Shown: positions 34,731-46,714 of the stretch, piece by piece
Position numbering within the stretch: the first letter of the stretch is position 1
Layout of the letters: each line of letters begins with the position of its first letter
Assembly (NCBI RefSeq): GCF_030272615.1
Contig: NC_081410.1
Location: 186,820,619 to 186,884,618, forward strand
Length of the DNA: 64,000 nt
From: Cryptomeria japonica
Taxonomy: Eukaryota > Streptophyta > Pinopsida > Cupressales > Cupressaceae
Reading direction: 5' to 3'
Notes under the pieces: generated by a model
What the model was told of the DNA's origin: nothing
The model's input: the letters and a program-made list of their open reading frames with translations, nothing else
The model's database searches: none
Position numbers and translations under genes: made by a program

Positions 34731-35229
34731 TATAGTTTTTCAAACTTTCATTTTGGTTCACATGATGTTTTTGGTTTCTCCCCAGTGGTGTTAAGGATAA
34801 CAGTTAAATAGTTTTGATAGTGGTGTTAATATTTGAGCCGACAGAGGATGTTCCTTCAATTGTGAGTGATCTTGACCTATCTTAGTTCCTCTAAAGGATA
34901 TGATAAGACATGCTTGGAGTTCAACTAACCCTTGGGATGATCCACATCCTAATTTTGGTGTGTGAGTTATGTATTTGAGCTGATCTATCTTAGGTCACAC
35001 ATTTCATTTGTTAGGCCCTATTGGAGCCAACTTAATTGATATTTTGGGGATTTCACAAATGATGTATAAGGAAGGATGGATCATTTGTGAAGGTGTGTGT
35101 GTAAAATGGAGATGTGCGGAATATTTTAAGGGTAATCCCATAATACTGGGTTACACTTTTTGGCCAACTATGACACCGGAATCAACATTTTGCATTAGAT
35201 CTTTACTTTTTAAAACTTATAGTAGCTAA
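34731..35229 (+). pseudogene. Unrecognised coding remnant, part 2
   Basis: Continuation of 25117-26974 after the inserted element. Short open stretches remain, the longest at 35008-35229 (GANLIDILGISQMMYKEGW). No known domain is recognised; treat as the decayed 3' part of the same unit. Confidence 0.35.
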
Positions 35230-35239
35230 ACCATTAATA

Positions 35240-36083
35240 ATTTGAAGATGATGTAAACTACTAATTTGTGATATTTTTCCTATAGATTCTAAATATATTT
35301 TCTCAAAAAAAAAAAGAAATTCATTGCCCATATTGTTATGTAACTTTTAATAGCTCAATATTTATAATAATCTACATTTTTTCAGAAGTGACATTTATTT
35401 GGTAATGCATAACATTTTTTTAGCAAGAAGGAAATTCTAATTTTAGAAATATAGAATTGTCACACCAATATCTAATGAATAGATATTTTTTAGTTAATTT
35501 TTGAAGACAAAGTAATTGTAATTTGGACAGAGGTGTATTCAGTAATGTATAACCTTTTTTGTATGAATTTTAATTAACGTCTTCTTTTTGTGTTGAAAGT
35601 AGGATATCAATATCTAGGGAAAAGATATTTTTTACAAATTTTTTCCTCTATTTTTTAGTTTTTCCACATGCATGAAACACAATCCTTAATGTTCGATGAA
35701 AAAATTACATTCATAAGAAATAAAACATAATAAATTTATGCATTAAATATATTAAAAATTATACTATTTGGAAAGCTTATAATAAGGACTACTTAAAAAA
35801 AAAACTTCTAAATGAATTCATTTGAACCCCCAAAAGCTAATGTAAAAGTGATTTTTTATCAGCATTTTAATAGGTGTGAAGGAGACTCCATTGCATGTAT
35901 GATTTAGAAGTAGAGAGGTTCTACACAAGAGATTTTGATCCAAGAGCCTTTTATCTAACTCTCCTCAATTAATTACTTTGAATGAGGCCTCTTAAAGCTT
36001 ACATCATTATATTTTATAAAAAATGTATGATCTCAACAAAAATCAAGATGTACCAAAAAGTGTAACCTAGTATTGTGGGATCA
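35240..36083 (+). repeat. Dispersed repeat, copy 1
   Basis: Aligns in order, with moderate divergence, to 53415-54180: GATGATGTAAA...ATAGATTC, then CTTCTAAATGAATTCATTTGA, AGCATTTTAATAGGTGTGAA and ATTGTGGGATCA. AT-rich, no coding content. Family unknown. Confidence 0.6.
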
Positions 36084-36453
36084 TGTTGAATGATATATCA
36101 AATGAGTATGAAGTGTGTGAAATCACTGTGACAAAGTATTACCATGCTACAAAGGATTTCACCATCAACATATGTTAGATGCTTCCTCTATAATAGTTCA
36201 TATTATGTTCCTTATTGTATCTTCATATATCTTAGTGCTCTAGATAAGTGATCTTTAGCTAGAAAGTCCATTGTATCTTGCTATAGGGTAGTGAACCTCA
36301 TCCTTCAAGTCCTTTGAATAGTAGTGAGCTTCCTTGGCAATGAGCCTAAAACAAATATTGTAATCTTTATTTTATATAGTGTGAGTTAACTCTCACCATG
36401 GTTTTTCCCTCCTTGGGTTCTCCACATAAAAATCTTGGCGTTCTTGTGTGTTT
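36084..36453 (+). repeat. Copia-like LTR, left piece
   Basis: Starts TGTTGAAT, matched by ATTCAACA at 52783-52790, an 8-base terminal inverted repeat. It contains CTCACCATGGTTTTTCCC and TGGGTTCTCCACATAAA, typical of plant copia R-U5. It is split by the array at 36454. The two pieces sum to about 485 bp, a usual copia LTR size. The site without it looks like 54166-54185 (GGATCAAATA). No clear target duplication. Confidence 0.55.
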
Positions 36454-38892
36454 TGTTAGGACTTCCAAAATTTGTAAAATTTTGAGGTCCCAAGTTAAGA
36501 AAACTCACTTGTAGCTCTCAGAATAACATCTGCATCTTCAGTTTAAGTAGCTCACTTCAAAGAGCTATAATTTTGAGCCCATCTGTTTTTATGCAAAATT
36601 AGTTGGGGAAATGGTTAAACACTTATTAGGGATGATATTGATCAAGTTGCAACTTCCAGAAGTCGGATTGGATAAGTTTTTGAGGCACTTGATTTGAGGG
36701 GTTAACAAAGGTTCAACAGGTGCACATTTCCAAAAAAAGCCCGAGTAGCTTACTTTGGAGGCTTATAACTTGCACCCTATTAATTTTCATGAAGAATTTA
36801 TTGTCCATTTGGGTTCCCTACAAAATTATGTACTACCTTGCTCATTTTTAGATTCCCATGATTTCATTTGACCTATTTTCCAAAGCCAAATCTTTTGCAA
36901 ATTGTTGTTTTCTGCATTCTACACAGTGAAATGTGTTTCAGGGAGGCTCACTTTGAGCATTAATATCTCTATCTTAGATAATAATGTCATCAAAACAATT
37001 GGTTCATGTGATTATATGTAATGAAATGAGTGTGTGTGCTAGTTTGCAGCTCTTCATGTTTTCATCTGCTATATTTTCAAGATTATTTTGAAACAGGGTT
37101 TGGAAGGGGTTCTGCCAGGTTTCAGTGCAGTAACAATTAAGTAGAAAACTTTGGGGATTAAAATCTTGCAACTTGGTAATCATCAAGGGAATATTAACAG
37201 TATATCAGACTATGTTCCTATCAGATGGCATGGTCTCAGGTGGCCATTCGAGTAGTTTTCGAAGGCAGTTTCCCGAGGTTCAGAGGTGGTTTTGATCAAT
37301 TTTGTAAAAGGTTGAAAAATTAGTTTCCAGTGGTTAAATTTTACATATTTTTGCTCCAGATGAGTGCATAAGTGGTTTTGAATCAACTCCAAGGCTCAGT
37401 TGTTTGAAATTTAAAAAAAAAATTGTCGGGCCCATGAGGGCCCTGACTTGCCCCATTAAACAACGAAGTTGTGCTTGCAAGGTCAGTTTTAATTTTTATT
37501 ATTTTAATCATTGTTATGATTTAAATAGTAATGCATAAGAGAAAGTGTCTTGTCTCAAATAAATTATTTAATAATGCTTTTTAAATAGCATTATTCAGTA
37601 TATTGTTTTGCAAGCTAAATATTATTTAAATTATTTTATAATGATTTAAAATGAAAGGAAAATGTAATACTCAAGGTGGGGCTCGAGATGATTAGTTGAA
37701 AAATAAAAATCAAACGCATAAATTACAAATATTGAAATATTTTATAGTAAATTAAAGATTTTCTATTCTTTTCTTAAGTTAATCTCCTTGCAACATTTTT
37801 AAAATCCTTGAAATCGCGTGATCATGCAATGGGAAGTAAGGAGACCAATATGCATTGCGGCATTGAGAGCAAGGGTTGTTGCCCTAATTTGTGAGCACGA
37901 TAGAGCATTAGGGCTTCACAGAATGTGCAAATACAGAGGCATAGATTGTATGTGTGAGTTGTTTGAAAATGTTTGAGCAAAGCATTTGGCAGATTCAAAT
38001 GCCAAGTTCCATGATATGCCTGCCTTGTCTTGGGAGCCTATGGATCGGGAGCGTGGAGGTTTTTCAGCAGGGTATGGACATCCATCGAAGTGTCTAAGAT
38101 GGAGAAAAATTGGCGATTGCCATAATTATATTTTGCAGAAATATTGGTCAAAGTGGAGGTAGTGATAAATATGAAGTTGAGCATTGACATATGTAAAATA
38201 GTGAAAGCTTATGCAACACATATTAGCAGGGAGTCACGCTCCAAAGAAAACATAGCCTCATGAAAATGCCGAATGTGGAAGCATTGGCATGGAATGTGAA
38301 ATTTTTTAATAACTCCAATCAACTTAGTGGCAGGCTAATGGCGATATACTTCATTCCTTCTAAGTATTATTTTTGCTAGGCATTGTGTAAGCAGTAAATA
38401 CAACGTGGGATCGTTTCAAAGCGTAGAGTGTAATAGGAATTTGCTAGATGTTGTAGTTTCAGCCCCACAGCTAATGATCGATTTAAAATGTGCAAATACG
38501 AACATAATTGGTGAATAATTTCAACAAGATGCACCGAAGTCATCACATGGGTCACATTTAATACAAGTAATGCATGGGAATGCAAAAGAAAAATGTTGTT
38601 CAAAGGGTAAAAGAGTCGGCATGAAAAATCTTCAACCACATGGGTGCAGGAAGTGCATCAAGTGAATGCGATGGAAAAGTTTTATAAATTCTTAAACAAG
38701 TACATCTACAATATGACACACAAAATGATTGGGGAATTGGAAACTTTAGCAAGTATAATAGCAGATTCAACGCCATATCCCACAATGCATGCTAGCATCC
38801 TCCTGCCTATGCTGATTTGGGAGTTATGATACAGGTTATTGACAGTCATCAAAGCACACCATTAAGTAATTTTGTCAAAGTTTGTTGTCCTA
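36454..38892 (+). repeat. LTR1 of array, 3'-truncated
   Basis: Matches LTR2 from GGACTTCCAAAATTTG to TTGTCCTAAT. The match stops at 38892, losing the TATA region, the LTR end and the primer site. Confidence 0.85.
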
Positions 38893-39307
38893 ATGTTCTT
38901 ATAGAAGAGAATATAAATGCAAATTTGAAGACATGTTGCCAAATTTCACAACCTCTCCCTACATTCTCCATCTCACATTAATGTGTGAATTGTGGAAGAA
39001 AATTGCCACCATCCACAAAGTGTGTGAACTGTTGTTACTGTGCACCAAAGCTATGTCATCTCATGGAATAAGTAATGCTTGCAGGTTAAATATAAAATAG
39101 GCATGTTGAAAAAGCTTTTGAGATTTTTAGATATAAGAGGGGTTAGTTTCCATTAAGAAATTAATGGAATGAAATATAATTTACTGATAAAAGATGTGAA
39201 ATGGGTGTGGAAAAATTGTACTAAGAGTAGAAGGTATTTTTATATGAGTTTCCAAGTGTACAGTAAAGTAGAGCAGAATGAGGAATAGAAGGAAATCATC
39301 AATCACT
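38893..39307 (+). other. Unique 415-bp segment replacing LTR1 end and leader
   Basis: No counterpart in copies 2 or 3. In copy 2 the equivalent interval (about 44412-46458, 2 kb) carries the LTR end, primer site and leader. I see no coding content in it. Confidence 0.6.
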
Positions 39308-39567
39308 ATTGCAAGCCAGAAGGTTAATTTCCAGTCATTGCAACATCTCCAGGGATTTTTATTTTCATGAGGCGAATGTGTTTTCATGAAAATCATACGT
39401 AGAAAATGTCTCCCTATTAAGTGAGTAAAGCACTAAGAGAGGGAATAGTAGTGATTATTTTACATACTTTTGTGATACATTTCTAGATTTTGTATCAAGT
39501 TGGGTGAAGTATGTTTTGATATATGCATTGTTATATTTTAAGATTGTAAAGGAAAGAATGGGAATGA

Positions 39568-40413
39568 GTGATAAGATGTATTGTTTGCCTATACATCCCT
39601 ATATCAAGTCACACCACAATATTATCTATTGAAAGATATAAACCATTTAATTTTAATGGTATTCAAGGTTTCCCAAATTCTATTCCTACTAAGGTTAGGA
39701 AATATTTCCCAGAGTTCACTGGGAAAGGATTAGAATCAACACATCAACATTTGCAAGAGTTTTATGATTTGATGGGAGATTTTGAGATAAAACAAGAAGA
39801 TATTCTCAAGAGGTTGTTTTTTCAATCTTTGAAGGGTGATGCCAAAGATTGGTTCTCTTATTTGCCAACATCTTCTATTTCTTTATGGGATGAACTAAAA
39901 GCAACTTTCATAGAACAATTTGGTGAAAGAGTTGATCCAAGTTCAATTATAAAAAGATTCATGGGTATTCAAAAGAAGGAAGATGAATTAATCCCTATTT
40001 TCAATCTCAGATTTGAAAGAACACTGAAGGATATTCCTAGTATCTATAGGCACAATGATGCAGTGTGTTTAGTTGTTTACCTAGTTGTGTTTGATGAGAA
40101 AATGAGCCATTTGTTGAGAGACAAGGACCCAAAAACCATGCATCAGGCCTATAGGATAGCAATGGATATCGAAAATAACCTGAAATATGGAATCCCTAAA
40201 GGTTATCTATCTGCAAGAGTGTGTTGTCCTAAGATGTTAGATGTCGAGGAAAGGTGTGAATCAAAAGGTAAACATCAATGTCAAAGCATCTACATCCCTG
40301 CTAATTTCACTAACCATGTTATGAATTCTGATTCAAACAAAAATGTGAGTGAAGAGAACTTGTCCCAGACAGTGGTATTCCTCATGTTAATGAAGAAAAG
40401 GTTAGTGAGATAA
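39568..40413 (+). CDS. Gag core protein, array copy 1 (open)
   Basis: 281 codons without a stop. After FNGIQGFP, residues from about 65 to 200 match a plant retrotransposon Gag domain: HLQEFYDLMGDFE, KGDAKDWFSYLPTSSISLWDEL (signature WF..L...SI..W.EL), FIEQFGERVD and FNLRFERTL. This is the only copy whose Gag domain is uninterrupted. Its start is doubtful: relative to copy 2 about 28 bp are missing just after the original ATG (near 39592), so the N-terminal 20 residues are out of frame with the ancestor. A one-base loss near 40374 ends the frame early. Gag would assemble particles and package RNA. No zinc knuckle is seen; VCCPKML and ERCESKGKHQC hold cysteines but not CCHC spacing. Confidence 0.65.
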   Translation: MIRCIVCLYIPISSHTTILSIERYKPFNFNGIQGFPNSIPTKVRKYFPEFTGKGLESTHQHLQEFYDLMGDFEIKQEDILKRLFFQSLKGDAKDWFSYLPTSSISLWDELKATFIEQFGERVDPSSIIKRFMGIQKKEDELIPIFNLRFERTLKDIPSIYRHNDAVCLVVYLVVFDEKMSHLLRDKDPKTMHQAYRIAMDIENNLKYGIPKGYLSARVCCPKMLDVEERCESKGKHQCQSIYIPANFTNHVMNSDSNKNVSEENLSQTVVFLMLMKKRLVR

Positions 40414-41580
40414 TTTCAGTTGCTACACCATATGATAACAACAATAGTTTTTCCAACAGGGAGATCTCACAAGAGATTCATATGCAGTCTTGTGTTTCAG
40501 ATAAATCCAAACAGTGTGTATGAAGAATTGGAAAGTTGTACATCTGATGAAGAAAATTCTAGTATGCAAGATTTTGATGACATGAATTCAGTCTCTCAGA
40601 AATCAGTTATATATGATAATGAAAATTTGAATGATGAGGTGCCACCATTTTTCGTTGATAATGCTCTTATAGAAAGTTGCATGGTGTGTTTAAATAAGGA
40701 AAGTATTTTGCACCTTGTATCTATGCCACATGAATTCATCCAAAGTAATGTGCATGAAGTTTTAGTTGAGGTATGTGTCCTTGAAAATAATGTTTTGAAT
40801 AGTTGCATACCAGTTGTTCCATTACAAACGGTTGTGCATGAAGAGACTCATAAATTTATAAATAATAAAGAGGTTACATTAGATGAATCTATTGATCAAC
40901 CATATGGTGAGTCTGCTTCATATGAAGATCTCAGAGGTGAAGAAGATGAAATAGATTGTGATGAAACCTGTTATCCTGATGATTTTGATGATTTCTTGAA
41001 ATCTGATTTAGAAACATTTGTAACTAGTGAATATGAGGGTGATTTTCTTTCTGATGTTAAAAGTGCTAACATTGAATATGAGAGTGTGGAGTTCATTCAC
41101 ATCATCTAAGGCTATGAAGTTGATGAAGAAGGTTTCTTCCTTGTTGCTCCACATGATACTTTGAAGTTAGATTTGGAACCTTTTGTTGCACATAAGGATA
41201 GTTTTATTAAGAAGATGAATAATGATGCCTTTTCATCATATAGTGACTTGAGTGTGCCAAATGTTGATCAGTGACTATGTCAATGCAAGACATAAGTAAA
41301 TTGTGATGGTTTTCAAATGTTGACTATTCAGATATGGATATTTGTAAACCAGTTGTTATGTTGGATGGACCAACATATGAGAGCTCTTCCTTTGACATTT
41401 GTACTATGCTTGCAAGAGTGCTTCAATGATAAATATTTTGTGGAGATGCAAGCAAATGAAGACATCAGTTTTCATGATGCCGGTTATATGAAATAGTATG
41501 AAGTGTTTCACTTCTCTTTTCAGTTTGATGGGGCCATCATGAAACATAATAGTGAGAATTTTTTAAGAGTGTTGTTTTTG
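40414..41580 (+). pseudogene. Acidic C-terminal region, array copy 1
   Basis: Continuation of the Gag frame after a shift, open from about 40500 to 41109: YEELESCTSDEENSSMQDFD, VVPLQTVVHEETHKF, DETCYPDDFDDFLKSDLETF. A CAA-to-TAA change stops it at 41107 (copy 2 has CAA). Beyond that the remnant continues with more stops. Strongly Asp/Glu-rich, with no recognised domain. The copy 2 entry gives the full layout. Confidence 0.6.
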
Positions 41581-41971
41581 GCATGTTTTTATTTCAGACG
41601 TTGAGTATGGGTATTGTTTGTTTAAAATAATGCATAGTGACATGATTCAGATTTATACAAAATGTGTTGAGATAAAGGGTTTTGATGACATGCTGACAGA
41701 TGTAAAGTTTAGTGATCATGAGCAGTTATATGATAATGATATTTTCAGATGATTGATGATTCAAAGTGATGAGAATTATCTTTTTTGACAAGGGAAAAGT
41801 TTGGTTTTACATGTTTGGTGGTCTAGGGTCACCAAATGAGAGTCAATACCAGCTCTATTAAATAAAAGTCCAGTCACTCTGAGCTTAATGAAGTGTAGGC
41901 ATTGTTTGCTTTTAATAGAGATTTGGAATCTTGTTATGCTTGCATGAGGCATACATCCCCAACTAGAGCCA

Positions 41972-44900
41972 CTCTTAGGACTTCCAAAATTTGCAAAATT
42001 TTGAGTTCCCATGTTAAGAAAATTCACTTGAAGCTCTTAGAATAACATTTGCATCTTCAGTTTCAGTAGCTCACTTCAGAGAGCTATAATTTTGAGCCCA
42101 TCTATTTTTATGCAAAATCGGTTGGGGAAACGGTTAAACACTTATTAGGGATGATATTGATCAAGTTGAAACTTCCAGAAGTTAGATTGGATAATTTTTT
42201 GAGGCACTTGATTTGAGGGGTTAACAAAGGTTCAAAAGGTGCACATTTCCAGATAAGCTTGAGTAGCCTACTTTGGAGGCTTATAACTTGCACCCTGTTA
42301 ATTATAATGAGGAATTTCTTGTTCCTTTGGGTTCTTTGCAAAATTATGTACTACCCTGCTCATTTTTAGATTCCCATGATTTCATTTGACATGTTTTCCA
42401 AAGCCAAATCTTTTGCAAATTGTTGTTTTTTGCATTCTGCATAGTGAAATGTGTTTCAGGGAGCCTCAATTTGAGCATTAATATCTCTATTCCAGATGAT
42501 CATGTCATCAGACCAATTTGTTTCTGTGATTCTATGTAATGAAATGAGTGTGTAGGCTAGTTTGCAGCTCTTCATGTTTTCATCTGCTATATTTTCAAAA
42601 TTATTTTGAAACAGGGTTTGGAAGGGGTTTTGCCAGGTTTCTGTACAGTAGCAACTAAGTAGAAAACTTTGGGGATTAAAATATTGAAACTCAATAAGTG
42701 TCAAGGGAATCCATTTTGTTGGGTAATTAACAATATATCAGACTATGTTCCTATCAGATGGCATGGTCTCAAGTGGCCATTGAGTAGTTTTCGAAGGCGG
42801 TTTCCCGAGGTTCATAGGTAGTTTTGATCAATTTTGCAAAAGGTTGAAAAATTAGTTTCCAGTGGTTAAATTTTACATATTTCTGCTCCAGATGTTACAT
42901 AAGTGGTTTTGAATCAACTCCAGGGCTCACTTATCTGAAATTAAAAAAAAAAAATTGTCGGGCCCACGAGGGACCCGACTTACCCCATTAAACAATGAAG
43001 TTGTTCTTGCAAGGTTAGTTTTAATTTTTATTATTTAAATCATTGTTATGATTTAAATAGTAATGCATAAGAGAAAGTGTCTTGTCTCAAATAAATTATT
43101 TAATAATGCTTTTTAAATAGCATTATTAAGTATATTGTTTTGCAAGCTAAATACCATTTAAATCATTTTATAATGAATTAAAATGAAAGGAAGATGCAAT
43201 ACTCAAGGTGGGCCTTGGGATGATTAATTGAAAAATAAATTATAAATATTGAAATATTTTATAGCAAATTAAAGATTCACTATTCTTTTCTTAAGTTAGC
43301 CTCCTTGCAAATTTTTAAAAATCCTTGAAATCATGTGATCGCGCAATGGGAAGTAAGGAGGCCGATATGCATTGTGGCATCACGAGCAAGGGTTGTTGCC
43401 CTAATTTGTGAGCATGACAAAGCATTAGGGTTTCATAGAATGTTCAAATATGGAGGTGTAGACTTCATGTGTGAGTCGTTTGAAAATGTATGAGCAAAGT
43501 ATTTGACAGATTTGAATGCCAAGTTCCATGATATGCCTGTGTTGTCTTGGGAGCCTGTGGATTGGGAGCATGGAGGTTTTTCAGAAGGGTATGGACACCC
43601 ATTGAAGCATCTAAGATGGAGAAAATTTGACGATTGTCATTATTATATTTTGCAGAAAAATTGGTCAAAGTGGAGGCAGTGATAAATATGAAGTTGAGCA
43701 TCGACATATGTAAAATGATGAAAGATTAGGCAACACATATTAGCTGGGAGTGATGCTCCAAAGAAAACATAGCCCCATGAAAATGTCGAATGTGGAAGCA
43801 TTGGCATGGAATGTGAATATTTTTAATACCTCCAATCAACTTAGTGGTAGGCAAATGGTGATATACTTCATTCCTTCCAAGTATTATTTTTGCTTGGCAC
43901 TATGTAAGCAGGAAATACAACGTGGGCTCCTTTCGAAGTGCAAAGTGTAATAGGGTATTGGCTAGATGTTGTCGTTGCTTCCCCACAACCAATGATCGAT
44001 TGAAAATGGGCATATACAAACATAATTGGTGAATAATTTCAACAGGATGCACCGAAGTCATCACATGGGCCACATTTAATACAAGTAATGCATGCGAATG
44101 TAAAAGAAAAATGTTGTTCAAAGGGTAAAAGAGGTGGCATGAAAAATCTTCAACCATGATGGGTGCAGGAAGTCCATCAATTGAATGTGATGGAAAAGTT
44201 TAATAAATTCTTAAACAAGTACATCTACAGTATTACACACAAAATGATTGGGGAATTGGAAACTTTAGCAAGTATAATAGCAGATTCAATGCCATATCCC
44301 ACAATGCATGCTAGCATCCTCCTGCCTGTGTCGATTTGGGAGCTATGATACAGGTTATTGACAGTCATCGAAGCACACCATAAAGAAATTTTGTCAAAGT
44401 TTATTGTCCTAATTTGGTGAAATGATGTTTGCATGACTAAGAGGAAATTACTTTCAAAAGTGATTTTAAAACAACAAAGCACATATCTTTATCAAGTCAG
44501 AAAATGCATTCATGGGAAAGAAAGACTCAGTAGGGGGAATATTTTTAGTTGAAAGACATTTTGGAAAGTGCAGGTCAAGGCAATGAGGGAATGTTTTCTA
44601 CTACAGGAAAAGGAGAGAAGGAGAATAGGTGTAATCTACAGATCAGAATTGAAGAAGACATGTGGCAAAGATGGAACAAATCTGGAGCTTTCTTCTTCTT
44701 CTATATATCTTCCTTTCTTCTCTTTTGAAGGGGTTCTGAAAGTTTCTTTTGTATAGGGTTTGTAAATGGTTTCTTGTCTAGAGTTCTTTAGATCCATGTA
44801 GTAGACTGGTTATTTTTTAGCAATGTGTAAGGCATTTGTAGAGAAAACTTTATATTGAGTTCAGTGTTCAAGTTTTTGCAGGCTATTTGAAAGATGGAGT

Positions 44901-45816
44901 GTAAAATGTTATTTGTCAGAGGTAGCATTTAAATAAAAGGGAAGATATGGTTTAGATCTTGTTTCTCTCCAGTGTGTAACTCTATCAGCTTTTGAATGAA
45001 ATTAGCCAAGGGTTCTTTTTATTCAATGCATTGTTGTGATGTATGTGACTTTCTATTTATGCTTTGGTCCAAGGGGTCAATTAAATTGCTAAATAGAGTT
45101 ACAGAATGATCTAGGGCTTATGCAGGGATTTTGGTAAGAAGTTCTGGGTTTAAATCACTGATGAGATATATTGTAAGGTAGTAGTCTCTTGGATCTAAAA
45201 GCTATTGGATTAAATCTTGTCATATTCCATCTTATATTTTCATGGTTTTAAGTTGCCCAATGGAATAAGGCATTGATCACAACTTGCAATTGTGGTTACA
45301 GTCAATGTTGTCGTCAAAATCATTAGTTCTTGCTACAATCTTGTTTAAAAAAAAATAGAATATCTGTTACATTTTAAGTATGTATGTGAGCCAAATAGTC
45401 TCATTGCTCCAAATTGTTTGAGTTTTCTCCCTCTTTGTTGAGCCTTTTATGAGAATTATTTGCTATGTCAGTAGATTTGTGTTGTGTTATGCTCATTGCT
45501 CCAAGTGATTGAGGATCACTGAGGAATAGCCATCCTTTAGCATTCTCCCTCTTTGTTGAGCCTCTTTGATGAGATAATCTACTTTATATTAATGCTAGTT
45601 TATTGTCAGTTCCAAGTATGATGTAAAAAATTGTGAAGGCATTAAGGGATCACCCTCCCTAGTTTTGCAAAGCCTAAAGTACAAAAGGATCTTATATCCT
45701 TGTTAGTTGGTCCAATCCTTGTGATAATTTCCATAATTGGAGTTGGTTGCTTCATAGAAATTGGATTGAGTGTCTTGGTGGCTTTTAAAGCATAAAACCC
45801 AATTTGGGAACCAACA
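41972..45816 (+). repeat. LTR2 of array (3.85 kb)
   Basis: The start is TCTTAGGA (TG mutated to TC) and the end GAACCAACA. It aligns with LTR3 except for about 350 bp (44095-44440) deleted in LTR3. Gene-free. Confidence 0.87.
44701..44709 (+). promoter_or_regulatory. TATA-box candidate in LTR2
   Basis: CTATATATC after a TCTTCTTCTT tract, about 1.1 kb before the LTR end. The same box is at 51563-51570 in LTR3; the corresponding part of LTR1 is deleted. Confidence 0.4.
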
Positions 45817-45820
45817 AAAA

Positions 45821-45838
45821 TGGTGACTCTAGTGGGTA
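45821..45838 (+). other. Primer binding site 1 (Ogre-type, tRNA-Arg-like)
   Basis: TGGTGACTCTAGTGGGTA, four bases after the LTR end. It resembles the Ogre site TGGCGACTCTGCTGGGGA with several changes. Confidence 0.55.
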
Positions 45839-45916
45839 CTAGTTGTCTATAATCTCTGGTAAATAATTGAGTTGTAATTGATTTCTACATAAAGTGTTTT
45901 GAGTCACTAACAAAAA

Positions 45917-45934
45917 TGGTGACTCTGCTGGGGA
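45917..45934 (+). other. Primer binding site 2 (closer Ogre match)
   Basis: TGGTGACTCTGCTGGGGA, one base from the Ogre-type site, preceded by CACTAACAAAAA as PBS1 is preceded by ACCAACAAAAA. LTR end plus primer site are therefore duplicated at a 96-bp interval. Confidence 0.65.
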
Positions 45935-46714
45935 AAATATTGCATAAGGTTTTCTAGATTTTTCTGTGGTTGATTGCTAAGCTTTGCTCCCATGTCATAG
46001 GACCCAAATCTTTTGCCTCATAGAGTTATGAGCTTCTTAATCTGTCCCTTGTTAGTTGAGTCAATTCTCATGAATGTTGCTTGAGAATATGTTGTATTTC
46101 ATCTTTCAATGCAAGTTCGTCTAGATTTTTCCCTATTTCATGATTATTTCAATACCTCAAAAGTAGTGAGTGGCGACTCTGAGATCTTTGTACCAGTGTG
46201 TATTATTTGAGGAAGAACCAAAGAATTTGTAGAAGAGATGAAGCAGATTTGAGCTCTCATGATGAAGTACCCTGACAAGTTGAGGATGAAATTCATATGA
46301 TGCCATATATGATGATAATAAGATGTCGCAGTGCTGGTTTTTCAACAAGTTTGACTTGTGAAGAAATTCCAGTTGTTTAAAATTTTGACTTCTGCAAAGA
46401 GATGGTGACTCTACAAAAGAACCTAATGAGAGGTGGAGATAGTTTTAGATCTATCATTGTTGCAAGCCAGAAGGTTAATTTCCAGTCATTGCAAGATCTC
46501 TAGGTATTTTGATTTTCAGGAGTTGAATGTGTTTTCATGAAAATCGTACGTAGAAAATGTCTCCCTATTAAGTGAGTAAAGCACTAAGAGAGGGAATGCT
46601 AGTGATTATTTTACATGCTTTTGTGATACATTTCCAGATTTTGTATTAAGTTTGGTGAAGTATGTTTTGAGATATGCATTGTAATATTTTAAGATTGTAA
46701 AGGAAAGAAGGGGA

